Positions 62,033 to 64,000 of a DNA stretch of 64,000 nt are shown here, one piece after another. The notes under the pieces are model-generated. The model had not been told where the DNA came from. It made no database searches and was given only the letters and a program-made list of their open reading frames with translations. Origin of the DNA: Pelagibacterium montanilacus (lineage in GTDB: Bacteria > Pseudomonadota > Alphaproteobacteria > Rhizobiales > Devosiaceae); assembly GCF_003992665.1 (NCBI RefSeq), contig NZ_RZMX01000001.1, positions 102,649-166,648 on the forward strand, given 5' to 3'. How positions within the stretch are numbered: the stretch's first letter is position 1; each line of letters opens with the position of its first letter. Both the position numbers and the translations under genes were made by a program.

Positions 62033-62482
62033 ATGGCAAGGGTTTACGTCAGCGCGATCATTGATGCGCCGATCGAGGCGGCATGGGCGGTGTTGAGGGA
62101 TTTCAACGCCCTGCCCCGTTATCACCGCTTCTTTGCAACCAGCGAGATCGAGGACGGGCTGCCCTCGGACCGCATCGGGTGCGTGCGCAATTTCCATAGC
62201 CATGACGGCGGGCATATCCGAGAAAAGCTCCTGACTCTCTCGGATCGCGAATACCGGTGCTGCTACGAGATTCTCGAGGCGACGCTGCCGGTGGAGAACT
62301 ATGTGGCGGAAATGACCCTCAGGCCCGTGACGGAGGGCAACCGGACCTTCGGGGAATGGTGGGCCGAATACGAAGTGAGCGACGAGAACGCCACAGAAGT
62401 CCACCGCACGGTGACCGACACCTTCCGGTTCGCTTTCGAGGGCGCAGGGGACGTGGTGCACGGCCGCGCGGTCCAGCGGTGA
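62033..62482 (+). CDS. SRPBCC-family (START-like) protein
   Basis: A 149-residue protein of the SRPBCC/polyketide-cyclase type, with the hydrophobic-cavity helix-grip fold: VSAIIDAPIEAAWAVLRDFN at the start, IREKLLTLSDREYRCCYEIL in the middle. Such proteins bind or convert small hydrophobic ligands. It lies between the TIM-barrel and Tm-1-like genes; its stop overlaps the next start (GTGA). Possible ligand carrier or enzyme of the pathway; unproven. Confidence 0.85.
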   Translation: MARVYVSAIIDAPIEAAWAVLRDFNALPRYHRFFATSEIEDGLPSDRIGCVRNFHSHDGGHIREKLLTLSDREYRCCYEILEATLPVENYVAEMTLRPVTEGNRTFGEWWAEYEVSDENATEVHRTVTDTFRFAFEGAGDVVHGRAVQR

Positions 62483-63687
62483 CCACCGCAAAAGTCTACG
62501 TTGTCGGCACCTTCGACACCAAGGCCGAGGAACTCCACTACGTCGCCCACCTCATTGCCGCGCAGGGAATCCCGGTCACAACCGTCGATGTGGGCACGAG
62601 CGGGCCGGTGTTCGATGTGGACGTCACCGCCCGCGAAGTGGCCGGGCACCATCATAGCGGCGCAGGCGCTGTCACCGTCGCAGGCGACCGCGGGAGGGCA
62701 GTCATTGCCATGTCCGAGGCGCTGGTCGCGTTCATGGCCTCGCGCACTGATGTCGCCGGCATCATCGGGCTGGGCGGGTCCGGCGGCACCTCGCTGATCG
62801 CGCCGGCGATGCGGGGCCTGCCGCTGGGAGTACCCAAGCTCATGGTCTCGACCGTCGCCTCGGGCGATACGTCAGGATATGTTGGCGTCTCGGATCTCGC
62901 CATGATGTTTCCGGTCACCGACATCGCCGGGCTCAACACGGTCTCGCGCCGCATCCTCGCCAATGCTGCCCACGCCATCGCCGGCATGGCCAGCGCGCGC
63001 CCTGCAGAGACCGGCCAAGACACCCGCCCCGCCCTCGCGCTTTCGATGTTCGGGGTCACCACCCCTTCGATCCGTAACCTGCGCGATCGGCTCGAGGACG
63101 ACTATGATTGCATCGTCTTTCACGCCAACGGCGCCGGCGGCCGGGCCCTCGAAGCCATCACCCGGAGCGGCATGGTCCGGGCTGTGCTCGACATCACAAC
63201 CACCGAAACCGCCGATCATATGATGGGCGGGATATGCTCGGCCGGTCCCGAGCGTCTCGACATGCTCGCGCACACAACGATCCCCTGGATCGGCTCATGC
63301 GGGGCGTTGGACATGGTCAATTTCGGCCCCCGCGCGAGCGTGCCCGCGCGCTATGAGGGGCGGCTGTTCCACGTCCACAATGCCAACATCACCCTGATGC
63401 GCACCACATGCGCGGAGAACGTCGCCATGGCCCGCTGGCTGGCCGGCAAGCTCAACGCCGCCCGCGGGCCGGTCGACCTCATTCTGCCCCTGGGCGGTGT
63501 CTCCGCGCTCGACGCTCCCGGCGAACCATTCTCGGACCCCGCTGCCAACACGGCGCTGTTCGAAACGCTTGAGGCCGAGTTCGTCCAGACCGACAGCCGC
63601 CGTCTCCACACGCTGCACGCCCACATCAACGATCCCGCCTTCGCCGACTTCTGCGCGGATCTCGTCCGGACCCGGCTCGGCGGCTAG
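62479..63687 (+). CDS. Tm-1-like ATP-binding protein (UPF0261)
   Basis: A 402-residue UPF0261 protein, homologous to the N-terminal half of plant Tm-1. Marks: VYVVGTFDTKAEELHYVAHL, IIGLGGSGGTSLIAPAMRGL, SMFGVTTPSIRNLRDRLE and FHANGAGGRALEAITRSG. The family has a nucleotide-binding fold and no assigned reaction. The start GTG overlaps the SRPBCC stop. The stop codon TAG is the first three bases of dispersed repeat copy E. I infer it works with the TIM-barrel protein, possibly as a complex. Confidence 0.88.
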   Translation: MTTAKVYVVGTFDTKAEELHYVAHLIAAQGIPVTTVDVGTSGPVFDVDVTAREVAGHHHSGAGAVTVAGDRGRAVIAMSEALVAFMASRTDVAGIIGLGGSGGTSLIAPAMRGLPLGVPKLMVSTVASGDTSGYVGVSDLAMMFPVTDIAGLNTVSRRILANAAHAIAGMASARPAETGQDTRPALALSMFGVTTPSIRNLRDRLEDDYDCIVFHANGAGGRALEAITRSGMVRAVLDITTTETADHMMGGICSAGPERLDMLAHTTIPWIGSCGALDMVNFGPRASVPARYEGRLFHVHNANITLMRTTCAENVAMARWLAGKLNAARGPVDLILPLGGVSALDAPGEPFSDPAANTALFETLEAEFVQTDSRRLHTLHAHINDPAFADFCADLVRTRLGG

Positions 63688-63790
63688 AGCATATCCTGTT
63701 CTGATTGATCCGGAACAGGAGCCCCAAGTCTTTGTCTTGGCGCATGTCCGACCAGGAAAAGTGTTTTCACTTTTCCTGGAAAGACCCAGG
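63685..63790 (+). repeat. Dispersed two-hairpin repeat, copy E
   Basis: About 106 bases from TAG (63685-63687). First palindrome CCTGTTCTGATT-GATCCGGAACAGG is imperfect; the second, GGAAAAGTG-TTTT-CACTTTTCC, is perfect. The TAG is the stop of the Tm-1-like gene. The two hairpins probably end or stabilise the operon transcript. Confidence 0.85.
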
Positions 63791-63820
63791 CAGGCAGTCT
63801 GCTTCATTATTACCCATCAC

Positions 63821-63851
63821 AGGAAGGCCGGACACCGCTTCCGGCCTTCCT
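63821..63851 (+). terminator. Perfect hairpin after copy E
   Basis: AGGAAGGCCGGA and TCCGGCCTTCCT form a 12-base-pair stem with a seven-base loop (63833-63839). No long T run follows, so termination is uncertain. Confidence 0.55.
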
Positions 63852-63885
63852 CGCGTTCTGCTCACGGGTATCTGGCCACTGCCTC

Positions 63886-64000
63886 CCCCGTTGCTGATTG
63901 GGTCAGAACGGGGCTCCCAGTCCTCGACCTCGTCGCGCTAGAGCATGTCATTTGGCGATTGAATCAGATTTTGGATTCCGTTCAGGGAGTAAATCTGATT
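63886..64000 (+). repeat. Degenerate and truncated repeat copies at the right edge
   Basis: 63886-63936 resembles the first half of the dispersed repeat with many changes (CCCCGTTGCTGATTGGGTCA, then GAACGGGG). A new unit TAGAGCATGTC starts at 63939 and runs off the window. No gene is seen from 63791 to 64000. Confidence 0.6.

Noticed and set aside
1..64000. CRISPR array, tRNA, rRNA, prophage or insertion sequence
   Set aside because: I found no regular direct repeats with spacers, no tRNA-like cloverleaf with a TTC-arm and no transposase or phage protein. The dispersed repeats are too short and carry no gene.

Overview
The window looks like chromosomal DNA of a GC-rich alphaproteobacterium of the order Hyphomicrobiales. 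A relative of Devosia or Pelagibacterium (Devosiaceae) is my best guess; the genus is inference. The order rests on lineage-specific genes: an RcdA/DUF1465 protein beside rpmE, TrcR (DUF1013), GapR (DUF2312), a DUF1192 protein divergent from a quinone oxidoreductase, a split pntA with an aa3-type oxidase subunit IV gene upstream, and HWE-type histidine kinase signalling. I see no phage, insertion sequence, tRNA, rRNA or CRISPR array.

Layout. 1-9.2 kb: the start of an ABC exporter gene, an aldo/keto reductase, a PAS-HWE kinase divergent from a Crp/Fnr regulator, rpmE-rcdA, a candidate small RNA, DUF1192/quinone oxidoreductase, trcR, a TauE-type exporter and two divergent small DUF465 genes. 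9.2-18.3 kb: a LAS-type peptidase overlapping a GNAT gene, a siderophore-interacting protein behind a RirA-like box, a cardiolipin synthase-like gene, purEK, rpsU, a hydrolase/GNAT/DsbA-like group and a decayed outer-membrane protein gene. 18.3-24.5 kb: a LysE exporter, the pnt transhydrogenase operon with a colicin-immunity-like insert, a cytochrome oxidase subunit IV gene and an M3 peptidase. 24.5-34.4 kb: a sigma-54 response regulator, an L,D-transpeptidase and a DUF882 peptidase (cell wall), dxs, gapR, a DUF1036 protein, pyk and rpmJ.

34.5-42.7 kb is a fatty acid beta-oxidation locus: fadE-fadJ-fadI on one strand, fadD plus a MerR regulator on the other, with ACGTCA-type repeats in the divergent intergenic region. 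42.8-47.8 kb holds poorly known membrane and secreted proteins and an orphan NarX-type kinase. 47.9-51.2 kb is a thiamine-precursor uptake operon (ykoF-thiX-thiZ-thiY) behind a TPP riboswitch. 51.3-55.2 kb is glcDEF, glycolate oxidase.

55.4-63.7 kb is the most interesting part. It holds a branched-chain-type ABC importer whose gene set is interrupted by a divergent AraC regulator, followed by three tightly packed genes: a TIM-barrel 'PEP hydrolase family' protein, a SRPBCC protein and a Tm-1-like ATP-binding protein. The first and third families are the two halves of the plant Tm-1 protein. I infer a regulated uptake and catabolic system for an unknown substrate.

A dispersed intergenic repeat of about 110 bp with two hairpins occurs at least five times (plus degenerate copies at the right edge). 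In three cases its first bases supply the stop codon of the preceding gene.
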